This document shows, one piece after another, positions 8,786-16,806 of a DNA stretch of 64,000 nt (positions are counted from its first letter, which is position 1; each line of letters opens with the position of its first letter). The DNA is from Roseburia lenta. Its GTDB lineage: Bacteria; Bacillota; Clostridia; Lachnospirales; Lachnospiraceae. Under the pieces are notes generated by a model, which worked only from the letters and a program-made list of their open reading frames with translations, did no database searches and had not been told where the DNA came from. Made by a program: the position numbers and the translations under genes. The stretch lies in the NCBI RefSeq assembly GCF_014287435.1, contig NZ_JACOPG010000001.1:682001-746000 (forward strand). Reading direction: 5' to 3'.

Positions 8786-9804
8786 AGATCTACACCCTTT
8801 TCACCATCAATGATCTTACCAACAACATATGGTCTATCCCCAGCAGAACGCATTGCTTCCATGGTCTTATCGACATCTGCCGGATCCACGGCAACGATCA
8901 TGCCAAGTCCCATATTGTATGTATTATACATCATGTGTTCATCCACATTTCCTTTTTCTGCCATCAACTTAAAGATTGCCGGCACTTCATAGGAATTCTT
9001 CTCTACAACGGCACGCTTGCCTTCCGGCAACATACGCGGGATATTCTCATAGAAGCCGCCGCCTGTGATATGGCTGCATGCCTTGACTGTCACACCTGCA
9101 TCCTTAACCGCCTTTAATGCCTTGACATAGATTCTGGTAGGCGCAAGCAATGCCTCTCCCAGTGTTGTGCCAAGTTCGTCATAATAGGTATCCAAAGACT
9201 CTTTTGTCATGTCAAAGATCTTGCGCACCAGAGAAAATCCGTTGGAATGTACCCCGGTAGATGCCATACCGATCAGTACATCGCCATCCTTTAAATTCTC
9301 ACCGGTAATGATGTCCTTCTTGTCTACGACACCAACGGCAAAACCTGCCAGATCATACTCATCTTCCGGCATAAGTCCCGGATGCTCTGCCGTCTCGCCG
9401 CCGACCAGAGCACAGCCGGACTGCTTACAGCCTTCGGCTACACCGCTGACGATGGTTGCGATCTTTTCCGGATAATTCTTGCCACAAGCAATGTAATCTA
9501 AGAAGAAAAGTGGCTCGCCACCTGCACATGCCACATCATTGACACACATGGCAACCGCATCAATACCGATGGTATCATGCTTGTCCATAAGAAATGCCAG
9601 TTTTACCTTGGTACCACATCCATCTGTACCGGAAAGAAGAACCGGTTCCTCCATATCCTTGATGGATGAAAGATCAAATGCACCGGAAAATCCGCCAAGA
9701 CCGCCCAAAACTTCCGGTCTCATGGTCTCCTGCACATATTTTTTCATCAATTTGACAGATTCATAACCTGCCTCAATATCTACACCTGCTTTTTTGTAAT
9801 CCAT
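8779..9804 (-). CDS. purM: phosphoribosylformylglycinamidine cyclo-ligase (AIR synthetase)
   Basis: A 341-residue AIRS starting with MDYKKAGVDIEAG. ATG 9804 (11 bases after AAAGGAG) is preferred to GTG 9813, which is only two bases from the ribosome binding site. It shows the ATP-binding/AIRS signature DGCGTKVKLA, the metal-binding ALVGGETAEHPG and GFSLVRKIF. It closes FGAM to AIR with ATP. It heads the purM-purN-purD group, and a terminator-like hairpin separates it from purE upstream. Confidence 0.95.
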   Translation of the reverse strand: MDYKKAGVDIEAGYESVKLMKKYVQETMRPEVLGGLGGFSGAFDLSSIKDMEEPVLLSGTDGCGTKVKLAFLMDKHDTIGIDAVAMCVNDVACAGGEPLFFLDYIACGKNYPEKIATIVSGVAEGCKQSGCALVGGETAEHPGLMPEDEYDLAGFAVGVVDKKDIITGENLKDGDVLIGMASTGVHSNGFSLVRKIFDMTKESLDTYYDELGTTLGEALLAPTRIYVKALKAVKDAGVTVKACSHITGGGFYENIPRMLPEGKRAVVEKNSYEVPAIFKLMAEKGNVDEHMMYNTYNMGLGMIVAVDPADVDKTMEAMRSAGDRPYVVGKIIDGEKGVDLC

Positions 9805-9890
9805 GCTTTTCACTACTCCTTTTGTGCTGTTATGAGTATCTCTGTTCCCATTATAAAACCTGTGTCTTAGAAATTCTAGTAATAAAAACT

Positions 9891-9925
9891 ACTAGGATAT
9901 ATTAGTCATCCTAATATATCCTAGT
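9891..9925 (-). terminator. AT-rich hairpin with U-tract between purE and purM (terminator or attenuator)
   Basis: A perfect 15-bp inverted repeat (9891-9905 with 9911-9925, 5-nt loop). On the minus strand it is followed by a U-rich tract, as in an intrinsic terminator. A second short stem (9876-9881 with 9890-9895) overlaps its downstream arm, so the two structures exclude each other. This could tune read-through from purE into purM. Confidence 0.65.
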
Positions 9926-9938
9926 CCCATGCATCTTA

Positions 9939-10448
9939 TTATTTTTCCATATAAGCCTTGTAGCCCACTTCCTGTAAGCGCGCGTCTTTCTCTACGACCT
10001 GATCTTTCAGATCCTCGCTGTATTTCTTTAACCTCTCTAAGATCTCATCATCGCTGGTCGCTAAGATCTTGGCTGCCAAAATGCCCGCATTTGCCCCACC
10101 ATTGATAGCGACGGTCGCAACCGGGATACCGCTTGGCATCTGCACGATAGAATACAAAGAATCCACACCGCCAAGATCAGATGTCTTCATTGGGATACCA
10201 ATGACCGGCATTGGGAAAAGTGCTGCGCACATGCCCGGAAGATGTGCTGCCTTTCCGGCTCCCGCAATGATGACCTTAAAGCCTCTTGCCTCTGCCCCCT
10301 TCGCATATTCAAAGAACACATCCGGCTCTCTGTGTGCGGAAATGATCGTCATTTCATAATCGATCCCCAGTTGTTCCAAGACCTCTGCTGCCTTTGCCAT
10401 GATCGGCATATCAGAGTCGCTGCCCATTACAATTCCTACTTTAGCCAT
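9939..10448 (-). CDS. purE: N5-carboxyaminoimidazole ribonucleotide mutase
   Basis: A 169-residue class I PurE with the MGSDSDMP start, a SAHREPD active-site motif with the catalytic His, and a GAGKAAHLPGM loop. It moves the carboxyl group of N5-CAIR to give CAIR. purK is not in the window. It lies 35 bp after the aminopeptidase gene, has GGAGG a few bases before the ATG, and is followed by the hairpin at 9891-9925. Confidence 0.96.
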   Translation of the reverse strand: MAKVGIVMGSDSDMPIMAKAAEVLEQLGIDYEMTIISAHREPDVFFEYAKGAEARGFKVIIAGAGKAAHLPGMCAALFPMPVIGIPMKTSDLGGVDSLYSIVQMPSGIPVATVAINGGANAGILAAKILATSDDEILERLKKYSEDLKDQVVEKDARLQEVGYKAYMEK

Positions 10449-10483
10449 TTTCTTTTCCTCCTTAAATTGTAAGTCTCTTCTAT

Positions 10484-12625
10484 TTATCGTTCCAATTCAA
10501 CGTTTAATTCCTCGGTTCCCGGCAGGACAAATCTGCCCTGTGAAAGAATGGTGATCTTTCTGCCATCCGCACATTCCACCACGATATCGCCCAACTCATC
10601 ATAAGGGATGGTAATATCGGTATGACAGTTAAAATATGCCTGGTTCACGGTCTTTGGGTCCTTGCGGAGCAAAGATACGCTATTGTCTCTCGCTACAACT
10701 TCCTTACCGTCCGGGTTATACATCGGCACATCTTCCGCATGGGAATAACAGGTATCACCCACAGCAAAATGCGGTCCTGTCTTTTCCGCGATCAGGATCG
10801 GCAGTTTGTCCGCAATGTCATAATCTCTTGCCATGCGGTAAGCCGTCGTGTTAGTGCCGATCGCAAACTCGCCCAACGGCAGGGTCTTATGGTGATAAAG
10901 GACATTGTCCTGAATGTATTTTTTATTCTCTGCTTCCGTCTCAAAGTTGGCACAGTCATAGGCTGTGATCTTGCCGTCCGTAAATACGACCTCCAGATCT
11001 TTGTAACAGAGTTCTCCCAGATAGACCTGGGTCACATGCAGAACACCATTGGTTCCTTCCAGGACCGGAGATGTAAAGACTTCCCCCACCGGAATATTGA
11101 CATCGGCCACGCAGTTTTCAAAGATCGTCTCTTTTGCAGGATCCGCCAGCGGATGCAGCTGCACCCGGATATCTGTGTGATTGTCTCCACGTCCGGTCAC
11201 ATGTACGCTCTGTCCCTGATCCAGTGCGTCAATGATATGCTGCTGGATGGTCTGGTATTTTTCATAGTCTAAGGTGTTGAGTTCAACGGTCTTGGCAAAG
11301 ATCTCCTCAAATTGATCGCCGATCGCCGGCAATGGATAGGCAATGATGGTAAAACTGTAGGATTCTCCCGGGATATAGGTGTTGGTGATCTTACCGGATT
11401 CCACAGCATTATATACGTTCAGAGAATTCTGCTTGTCGGAATACTTGGCATTTGCCTCCTTGTTGACCGGCGCAAATGGTTCTTCGCCAAAGACTTCCAC
11501 AACCGCCGGACCGCCAAAGGTCAGTGCCTTGTCTTTTTCCTTTTCAAAGGTGTCACGCATGACTTCCAAGCGGCGTTCTACAAAGGATTTATCAAAATAA
11601 TATGCCTTATCATCCTTGTGGTCATAATCATACTGACGGTTTGGCGATACACTGTAATAACCACGCTTGCCACCGCCCCTGCCGTAAAGTGAGATCGTCG
11701 CCTCACGCAGGATGGTCGTCTTTAAGCCCATGTCTACAAACTGTGCCATGGCAGCCTTTACCATACGCTCCATGCCAAGCGGTGCCTCGATCTTGACCGT
11801 CTTTTTCGCATGGATATCCTTGCCAGCCATCTCAAAGCCCTTGCGATAGCCCTCCGTAAAGGTATGCGCCATAGCATCGATCTGATCTTGCGGCATCTTT
11901 CGCAGATAATCTGCCATCAAAAGTTCATTCTTACCGACCGGTGCACCGATGCGGTAAAGATAGGCATTGCCGGATAAGTCTGCTTCCTCGATCCATTTGG
12001 TAAAGAAATCATAGGATGGATCGATCATTGGCAGAATCGTATCCGGTACAAAACTTTCCGCATAGTCATGATAGAACCAGTAGATCGCATCCTTTACATT
12101 TCCTGCAATCCATTTCAAGGATTCCCCGGAGAATGCTCCTGTCTCTGTTCCCATCTCCTGCATTTCTTCCACAAAACAACCGTGGAGTTCTACAAAGAGT
12201 TCGTTCCAGATGCAGAGCAGGTCCAGCCTTTCTTCAAAGGCATCCGGTATGGTCGATAACAGATCTGCATAAAGCATGCTGAGCATACCGCCCAGTTCTG
12301 CTCCCAGCGTCTCCTCAGCATATTCCGGATTTAAATAAGAAGCCTCATAGACCGCCGGCTCCAATCTGCCATACAAGTCCGCGTGTATCTTTTGCCGTTC
12401 CTCTAAGGAAAGCCTCTCATAGGCGCCCTCTGCCACACAGACATATGTCTTTTTTACCAGCCCAAGAAATGCTGCCACTTCTTTAAAATAAGAAGCAAAG
12501 GGATCCGGCACCTCCGCATCTTCCTTTAACTGATCTACCCGCTCACTTACCAGAGCAAATCGTTCTTCATATTCTTCCTGTCGCTCTAATTGTCTCATTT
12601 TTCTACCCACCTGTCTTTTATCCAA
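10484..12625 (-). CDS. M29-type aminopeptidase with long N-terminal extension
   Basis: A 713-residue protein. Its C-terminal 370 residues resemble the M29 aminopeptidase family (AmpS/AmpT): GEVFTSPV with metal-ligand Glu, the FAIGTNTTAY region, a TGPHFAVGD motif with a ligand His, and a terminal CHTD motif that supplies His and Asp ligands. The N-terminal ~330 residues are helical and charged and are longer than in classic ~410-residue M29 enzymes. This two-part form occurs in clostridia. It is a cytosolic metallo-exopeptidase for amino acid recycling. It overlaps the preceding membrane-protein gene by 8 bp, so it is part of the pyrE operon. Confidence 0.85.
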   Translation of the reverse strand: MDKRQVGRKMRQLERQEEYEERFALVSERVDQLKEDAEVPDPFASYFKEVAAFLGLVKKTYVCVAEGAYERLSLEERQKIHADLYGRLEPAVYEASYLNPEYAEETLGAELGGMLSMLYADLLSTIPDAFEERLDLLCIWNELFVELHGCFVEEMQEMGTETGAFSGESLKWIAGNVKDAIYWFYHDYAESFVPDTILPMIDPSYDFFTKWIEEADLSGNAYLYRIGAPVGKNELLMADYLRKMPQDQIDAMAHTFTEGYRKGFEMAGKDIHAKKTVKIEAPLGMERMVKAAMAQFVDMGLKTTILREATISLYGRGGGKRGYYSVSPNRQYDYDHKDDKAYYFDKSFVERRLEVMRDTFEKEKDKALTFGGPAVVEVFGEEPFAPVNKEANAKYSDKQNSLNVYNAVESGKITNTYIPGESYSFTIIAYPLPAIGDQFEEIFAKTVELNTLDYEKYQTIQQHIIDALDQGQSVHVTGRGDNHTDIRVQLHPLADPAKETIFENCVADVNIPVGEVFTSPVLEGTNGVLHVTQVYLGELCYKDLEVVFTDGKITAYDCANFETEAENKKYIQDNVLYHHKTLPLGEFAIGTNTTAYRMARDYDIADKLPILIAEKTGPHFAVGDTCYSHAEDVPMYNPDGKEVVARDNSVSLLRKDPKTVNQAYFNCHTDITIPYDELGDIVVECADGRKITILSQGRFVLPGTEELNVELER

Positions 12626-12944
12626 TCAGAATACCGATACAATATAAGATCACCCAGCATGCCGTCGCGATCGCCGGAACGACCACTCCAAGGATACGGG
12701 ATATTTTTTCAAAATTATCATTGCGTGCCATATGCGCTCCTGCCACGCATGTCGCGATCGCCAGGATCATGGCAAGCACCGAGATACCGCCGATGATATT
12801 GGCACTGCTGCCATCTGTATTTGCTGCAATAAAAAGTGCCAGTACCAGGATCAAAAGCGATGCCGCCGCTCCCAATGCCGCACCTATGGATGGTGTAGAT
12901 AAGGGTTTCTTTTTCCCACTATATCTTCTACTTCTACGATTCAT
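12618..12944 (-). CDS. small membrane protein, possibly DUF6142-like
   Basis: A 108-residue protein with a basic N-terminus (MNRRSRRYSGKKK) and three hydrophobic segments (about 18-40, 48-70, 82-107). This is the pattern of a small integral membrane protein seen in Lachnospiraceae; I recall the DUF6142 family but cannot confirm it. It overlaps VanZ by 11 bp upstream and the aminopeptidase by 8 bp downstream. Function unknown. Confidence 0.7.
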   Translation of the reverse strand: MNRRSRRYSGKKKPLSTPSIGAALGAAASLLILVLALFIAANTDGSSANIIGGISVLAMILAIATCVAGAHMARNDNFEKISRILGVVVPAIATACWVILYCIGILIG

Positions 12945-13374
12945 GTCTATATTTCCTCCAAACCCGATAACACAGGAAGCCCAGCATACCGCCCAAGGTA
13001 TTGAGTATCACGTCATCCACATCACAACAGCCCACGCGGCTGAACAACTGGATCACTTCTACCGTGATGGAAAACTCCATGGAAAAAAGTGTTGCCGCCC
13101 AGAGATCGATCGGTCGTCTGCTGATACAGGGCAGGAAAAATCCAAAAGGGGCAAAGCCTATGATATTGCCCAGCAGGTTCAAAAGTACCCGCCCGGTTCC
13201 AATCGTCTTGTGATATTGGATGTAACGCATGATCTCCCGAAAAGGGATCAGATTGTAGCGATACTCATCCACTGCATTTTCCCGAAATGCCTCTGCAAAA
13301 AGCAGAAAATATATCAATAGTCCCATATAGAGGATAAAAGGGATCACATACCGGATCTTGTTTGTCTTGTTCAT
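12934..13374 (-). CDS. VanZ-like membrane protein
   Basis: A 146-residue VanZ-family protein with four or five membrane segments and conserved NLIPFREI, NLLGNIIGFAPFGF and DVDDVILNTLGG motifs. ATG 13374 (MNKTNK...) is preferred because the longer frame runs into pyrE. VanZ proteins are linked to envelope and glycopeptide/lipopeptide tolerance; biochemical activity is unknown. It sits 13 bp downstream of pyrE. Confidence 0.88.
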   Translation of the reverse strand: MNKTNKIRYVIPFILYMGLLIYFLLFAEAFRENAVDEYRYNLIPFREIMRYIQYHKTIGTGRVLLNLLGNIIGFAPFGFFLPCISRRPIDLWAATLFSMEFSITVEVIQLFSRVGCCDVDDVILNTLGGMLGFLCYRVWRKYRHES

Positions 13375-13387
13375 AAAATAACCATCT

Positions 13388-14074
13388 TTATCGCACGCCA
13401 TACTGGTCATAGTATGCGTCGATAGCCGCTTTCATAGAATCGTCAATGACTATTTTACCCTGATGCTCATGATTATATAAGTGTTCTACCACTTCTGACA
13501 TAGACACAATGGCATTGGTCGCAAAGCCGTAAGTCTCTGCCACTTCATCCAGGGCTGACTTGCTGTGGTCGCCGGAGAGTCCGATCTCCTGACGATTTAA
13601 ACTTACCATAAGACCTACGATCGTAACGTCACCCTGTGCGCGGACGATTGGAACGGTCTCTTCCATAGACTTACCAGAAGTTGTTACATCTTCAATCATC
13701 ACAACACGGTCGCCATCTTTGATTTTATAGCCCAAAAGAGAACCCATATCTGCACCATGATCTTTTGCTTCTTTACGGTTGGAGCAATATTTTACTTCTT
13801 TTCCATATAAACGATAGAAGGCTTCTGCCGTGATGACTGCCAGCGGAATACCCTTGTATGCCGGTCCGAATAAGACGTCGAAATCTTCGCCGTAAGCATC
13901 GTGGATCGCCTTTGCATAATACTCGCCCAGTTTCATCAACTGTGGTCCGCTGACATAAGCACCAGCATTCATAAAAAAGGGAGATTTACGACCGCTCTTT
14001 AAGGTAAAATCGCCAAATTTTAAAACATCACTCTCTACCATAAACTCAATGAATTCCTTCTTGTAACTTTCCAT
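13388..14074 (-). CDS. pyrE: orotate phosphoribosyltransferase
   Basis: A 228-residue PyrE that makes OMP from orotate and PRPP. It shows the FTLKSGRKSPFF N-terminal motif, GPAYKGIPLA, and the PRPP-binding motif MIEDVTTSGKS. AGGAGG lies 11 bases before the ATG, and a good promoter is at 14123-14151. It is apart from the pyrC-F-K-D cluster and leads an operon running into vanZ, a membrane protein and the aminopeptidase. Confidence 0.96.
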   Translation of the reverse strand: MESYKKEFIEFMVESDVLKFGDFTLKSGRKSPFFMNAGAYVSGPQLMKLGEYYAKAIHDAYGEDFDVLFGPAYKGIPLAVITAEAFYRLYGKEVKYCSNRKEAKDHGADMGSLLGYKIKDGDRVVMIEDVTTSGKSMEETVPIVRAQGDVTIVGLMVSLNRQEIGLSGDHSKSALDEVAETYGFATNAIVSMSEVVEHLYNHEHQGKIVIDDSMKAAIDAYYDQYGVR

Positions 14075-14122
14075 ATAATCAAGACCTCCTCTGATTCTTA
14101 TTTTTCCTTTAAACCTTCCACA

Positions 14123-14151
14123 ATTTTACTATAAACTCCCCCGCCTTGCAA
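14123..14151 (-). promoter_or_regulatory. sigma-A-type promoter of pyrE
   Basis: On the minus strand, TTGCAA (14146-14151), a 17-bp spacer and TAAAAT (14123-14128) lie about 50 bp before the pyrE ATG. Confidence 0.65.
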
Positions 14152-14196
14152 CCACAGGGATTTTCCCGAACATAAAAAACAGACATCATCACAGGC

Positions 14197-14240
14197 AAAA
14201 AGAATGCCCCCACATTCACTTCTATCTGTGGGAGCATTCT
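14197..14240 (-). terminator. intrinsic terminator of the surface-protein gene
   Basis: Imperfect 14-bp GC-rich arms (about 14201-14214 and 14227-14240), followed on the minus strand by a T-run, lie 20 bp after the stop codon at 14261. Confidence 0.88.
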
Positions 14241-14260
14241 ATCAAATCGTCATGTACTTT

Positions 14261-16114
14261 TTATTTCGTTTTCTTTTTTACGAGCGTTACTGCCATGCAT
14301 CCGCAAAGACCGGCACCTAAAAGCAGAAGCCATGCGATAGGTAATGAAGTATCGTTTGTCTTTGGCGATGTCGTTGCTGGGGTTGTTGTAGTTGCAGCCA
14401 CATCTTCATATACCAATGCATAGGTGGAAAATCCATCCGTTGCAAATGTAAATTGTTTTGTATTCGCATCAAACGTTCCGTCAATTACCGTTGCTTTTCC
14501 ATCATGAATACGAACCATGCGATAAACTCTCTTCACACTGGTATCCGTGTTAATAAATTTATCTGGAATCGTGATGGTTATACCGATTGCACTGCTTGGA
14601 TCTGTGATATTCCGATCTGCTAAGCCTGCAATCTGAAGCAAAAGATTGATGTCATATGTTTCTGCCATCTTATTCTTGCCAATGACACTTTCGATTAATT
14701 TTGCTTCTTTCTCTGTCAATGTCTTAACATTTACATTTGCACCATTTGCAATTGCTTTCTTTTCTGCCGCGGTCAGACCAATGGCATCTAACAGTTCCTT
14801 TGTCGTCTGTGAAAATGTTGTCTGTGGTGCACCTGCGCCGGCATTAGCCTGTGTACTATAAACCGGTGTCTTACTCTTTTCTTTCTTTACAATAACGTAG
14901 GTAGAGAACTGATTGGTTGCAAAAGAAACCGTTCCGTTGATTGCTGTTGTATCAAGTGCTGTCAGTTTTCCATTGTGGTTTCTCACTACCGTATAATCAT
15001 AATTGGCATCATAATCCTTCAATGCCAAAGATAATGTGATTGGATTTTCAAATTCCGTAATTCCAGTTTCCCAATTGGTGCCATTTCCTTTGCTGACAAC
15101 CTGGTTCAAAGAAAGGTCTACCGCCTCTGCTGCTACAGCATCGGAAACAAGAGCTGTGGCTGCTGCTGTGTTGTAATTCGTGTTATCAGATACCTTCAAT
15201 TCCAGATTTCCGCTGTTTGTAGCATTTGCACCATTTGCAATTGCAGCATTTTTGACTGTATTTCCCGTTGTCACTACGGCATCTTCTGATTTTGTAAAAA
15301 TGCCTTTGAAGTGAACGCTTGTATCCGGCATGGTAAATGTGAACGTAGATACATCTTTTTGTGCCTCTAACGTAGCGCCGCCATTTAACTGAACTCCCGA
15401 TAACTGGTAACCATAATCTGGTGTCAGCTTAATGGTAATCTTAGCACCAGGATCTGCTGCAAAGTGTCCGCCATCTTTGTTTCCTGCATTTGCTGCAAAA
15501 TTGTCCGGATCCTTCGGAAGCTGTGCAACCGGTGTTCCGTTTACTGCAATAATTTCTGCTGTTCCATGCTCCAGATAAGCATCTTTGCCATAACGCACAT
15601 CGTCATACGCCCATGTGATCGTGTTGACCTTTTTATCAATCTGGATATGCTGTGAGCCAGAGCCATCCAAAACGAGCGGTGCATTTTCGCTAAAGCCTAT
15701 GCCCGCTACATTTGGCATAAACTGTACCATATAGTTTGCATCGTATTTTACATAGAGAGAAACTTTTGTCACAGATTTGTCAAACTGATAACGTCCATCC
15801 GGAGAAACGGTAACCATCTTACTCTTTATCAAATCGTTAATCTTCTGATAAGATGTATCCTCATTCACCTTTACATAAATATTGTTGGCATCATTTCCTG
15901 CAGCAATCATTTCACCAAATTTATCTCTTGCATTACCTTCTAAGACAAATTCAATTCCCTGTGATACTGGAGGCTTAGGTGGCTGTGGTGGATTTTCTTC
16001 GCCGCCGGAACCACCTTCTGCCAATACTTTTTGTGCTGGAATCATCGTTACCATCAAGAGCAGTGCTAAGACCAGCGATAAAATTCCACGCATCCTTCCT
16101 TTTGTTTTTTTCAT
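14261..16114 (-). CDS. cell-wall-anchored surface protein with non-canonical sorting signal
   Basis: A 617-residue exported protein. The start at ATG 16114 is set by AAAAGGAGG 9 bases upstream and gives a proper signal peptide (MKKTKGRMRG, then a hydrophobic run ending near VLA). A proline-rich linker follows (about 36-52). The middle has two related beta-rich modules, each ending in a FATxxFSTY-type motif (about 400 and 560). The C-terminus has a Thr/Pro-rich wall spacer, then SPKTND, a hydrophobic helix and a KKKTK tail. This is the layout of a sortase substrate with SPKTND instead of LPXTG. No sortase is in the window. The ligand or function is unknown. It follows the RsgI-like gene and probably belongs to the same locus. 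Confidence 0.8.
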   Translation of the reverse strand: MKKTKGRMRGILSLVLALLLMVTMIPAQKVLAEGGSGGEENPPQPPKPPVSQGIEFVLEGNARDKFGEMIAAGNDANNIYVKVNEDTSYQKINDLIKSKMVTVSPDGRYQFDKSVTKVSLYVKYDANYMVQFMPNVAGIGFSENAPLVLDGSGSQHIQIDKKVNTITWAYDDVRYGKDAYLEHGTAEIIAVNGTPVAQLPKDPDNFAANAGNKDGGHFAADPGAKITIKLTPDYGYQLSGVQLNGGATLEAQKDVSTFTFTMPDTSVHFKGIFTKSEDAVVTTGNTVKNAAIANGANATNSGNLELKVSDNTNYNTAAATALVSDAVAAEAVDLSLNQVVSKGNGTNWETGITEFENPITLSLALKDYDANYDYTVVRNHNGKLTALDTTAINGTVSFATNQFSTYVIVKKEKSKTPVYSTQANAGAGAPQTTFSQTTKELLDAIGLTAAEKKAIANGANVNVKTLTEKEAKLIESVIGKNKMAETYDINLLLQIAGLADRNITDPSSAIGITITIPDKFINTDTSVKRVYRMVRIHDGKATVIDGTFDANTKQFTFATDGFSTYALVYEDVAATTTTPATTSPKTNDTSLPIAWLLLLGAGLCGCMAVTLVKKKTK

Positions 16115-16176
16115 GTTGTATTCCTCCTTTTGTCGTTTTTTTCTATGTATTGTTATTTTCTTGCATACATCCCATT

Positions 16177-16701
16177 TTAAAGTGTACCGCTGCCACCACA
16201 TACAACGCACTTAAAACTGCCACCGCACACAGGACAATCCCGCCTCTTTTTGTGCCATCCTGACTTCTTCACTCATATCCATCGCTGTCGTAACTGTGAT
16301 ATCCTGTTCCTTTGCCGCTTCCGTTACTACACTATCCATTTTTGTCTGTAATTCGGTAGCATTCAAATCGGTCGTACATTCCGTGATGGTAAGTGCTACC
16401 GTCTGGTCTTCTTTCATGTAGCCTTTTTCTGCTGCAATAGAAACCACGGTCTGTAATGTCTCGTCTAGTGATTTCCCAGCAAACGATTTCTTGCCATATG
16501 CGTCCTTTGCATCTGCATTCAGGCATTCCAATGCCACGACATTTTCATCTTTATCAAGATAAATATTAAATTCAGGATTAATTTTTACATGAATTACAGC
16601 CACATACTTCGCATTTTTTAAAAGTGCTGCCACATCATGGTAGAACATGCCAATACAAGACAGAGTAAACAACAAAAAACTCCCACATTACGTCGTCGCA
16701 T
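16177..16701 (-). pseudogene. RsgI-like domain protein, reading frame disrupted twice
   Basis: The longest frame (16211-16675, 154 residues) starts at a poor TTG. It contains an RsgI-like extracellular domain with the hallmark VKINPEFNIYLD region and a following ECLNAD motif. A strong start lies upstream in another frame: GGAGGG, 7 bases, then ATG 16701, opening a basic and hydrophobic signal-like segment with a VLAC lipobox that hits a stop about 27 codons later. At the other end, the ATG frame reads a cysteine motif (CPVC...CVVCGGSG) ending at 16177. The first and last parts share one frame and the middle is shifted. Two single-base indels (between about 16620 and 16679, and at about 16218-16245, both with homopolymer runs) would restore about 174 residues. 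It may be an assembly error, decay or phase variation. Confidence 0.6.
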
Positions 16702-16778
16702 ACGCTCACCCTCCAACATCGTATTTACTACTTAATGATGGGTAAAATTCTAGCATATGCGGTCGTAATGTGGGAGTT
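16678..16778. repeat. Inverted repeat around the start region of the RsgI-like gene
   Basis: A perfect 15-bp inverted repeat (16678-16692 and 16764-16778) extends imperfectly inward for about 10 more bases. The left arm covers the first codons of the RsgI-like gene and the spacer contains its ribosome binding site. It could be a relic of inverted duplication, a regulatory structure or a small invertible segment. Confidence 0.6.
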
Positions 16779-16806
16779 GACATATGTCTCAAATTGTCAG
16801 ATTCCT

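Noticed and set aside
10622..11272. 216-residue plus-strand open frame
   Set aside because: Lies fully antisense inside the well-supported M29 aminopeptidase, with no ribosome binding site.
12721..13320. 199-residue plus-strand open frame
   Set aside because: Antisense to the small membrane protein and vanZ-like genes, which have clear family features; composition is that of a shadow.
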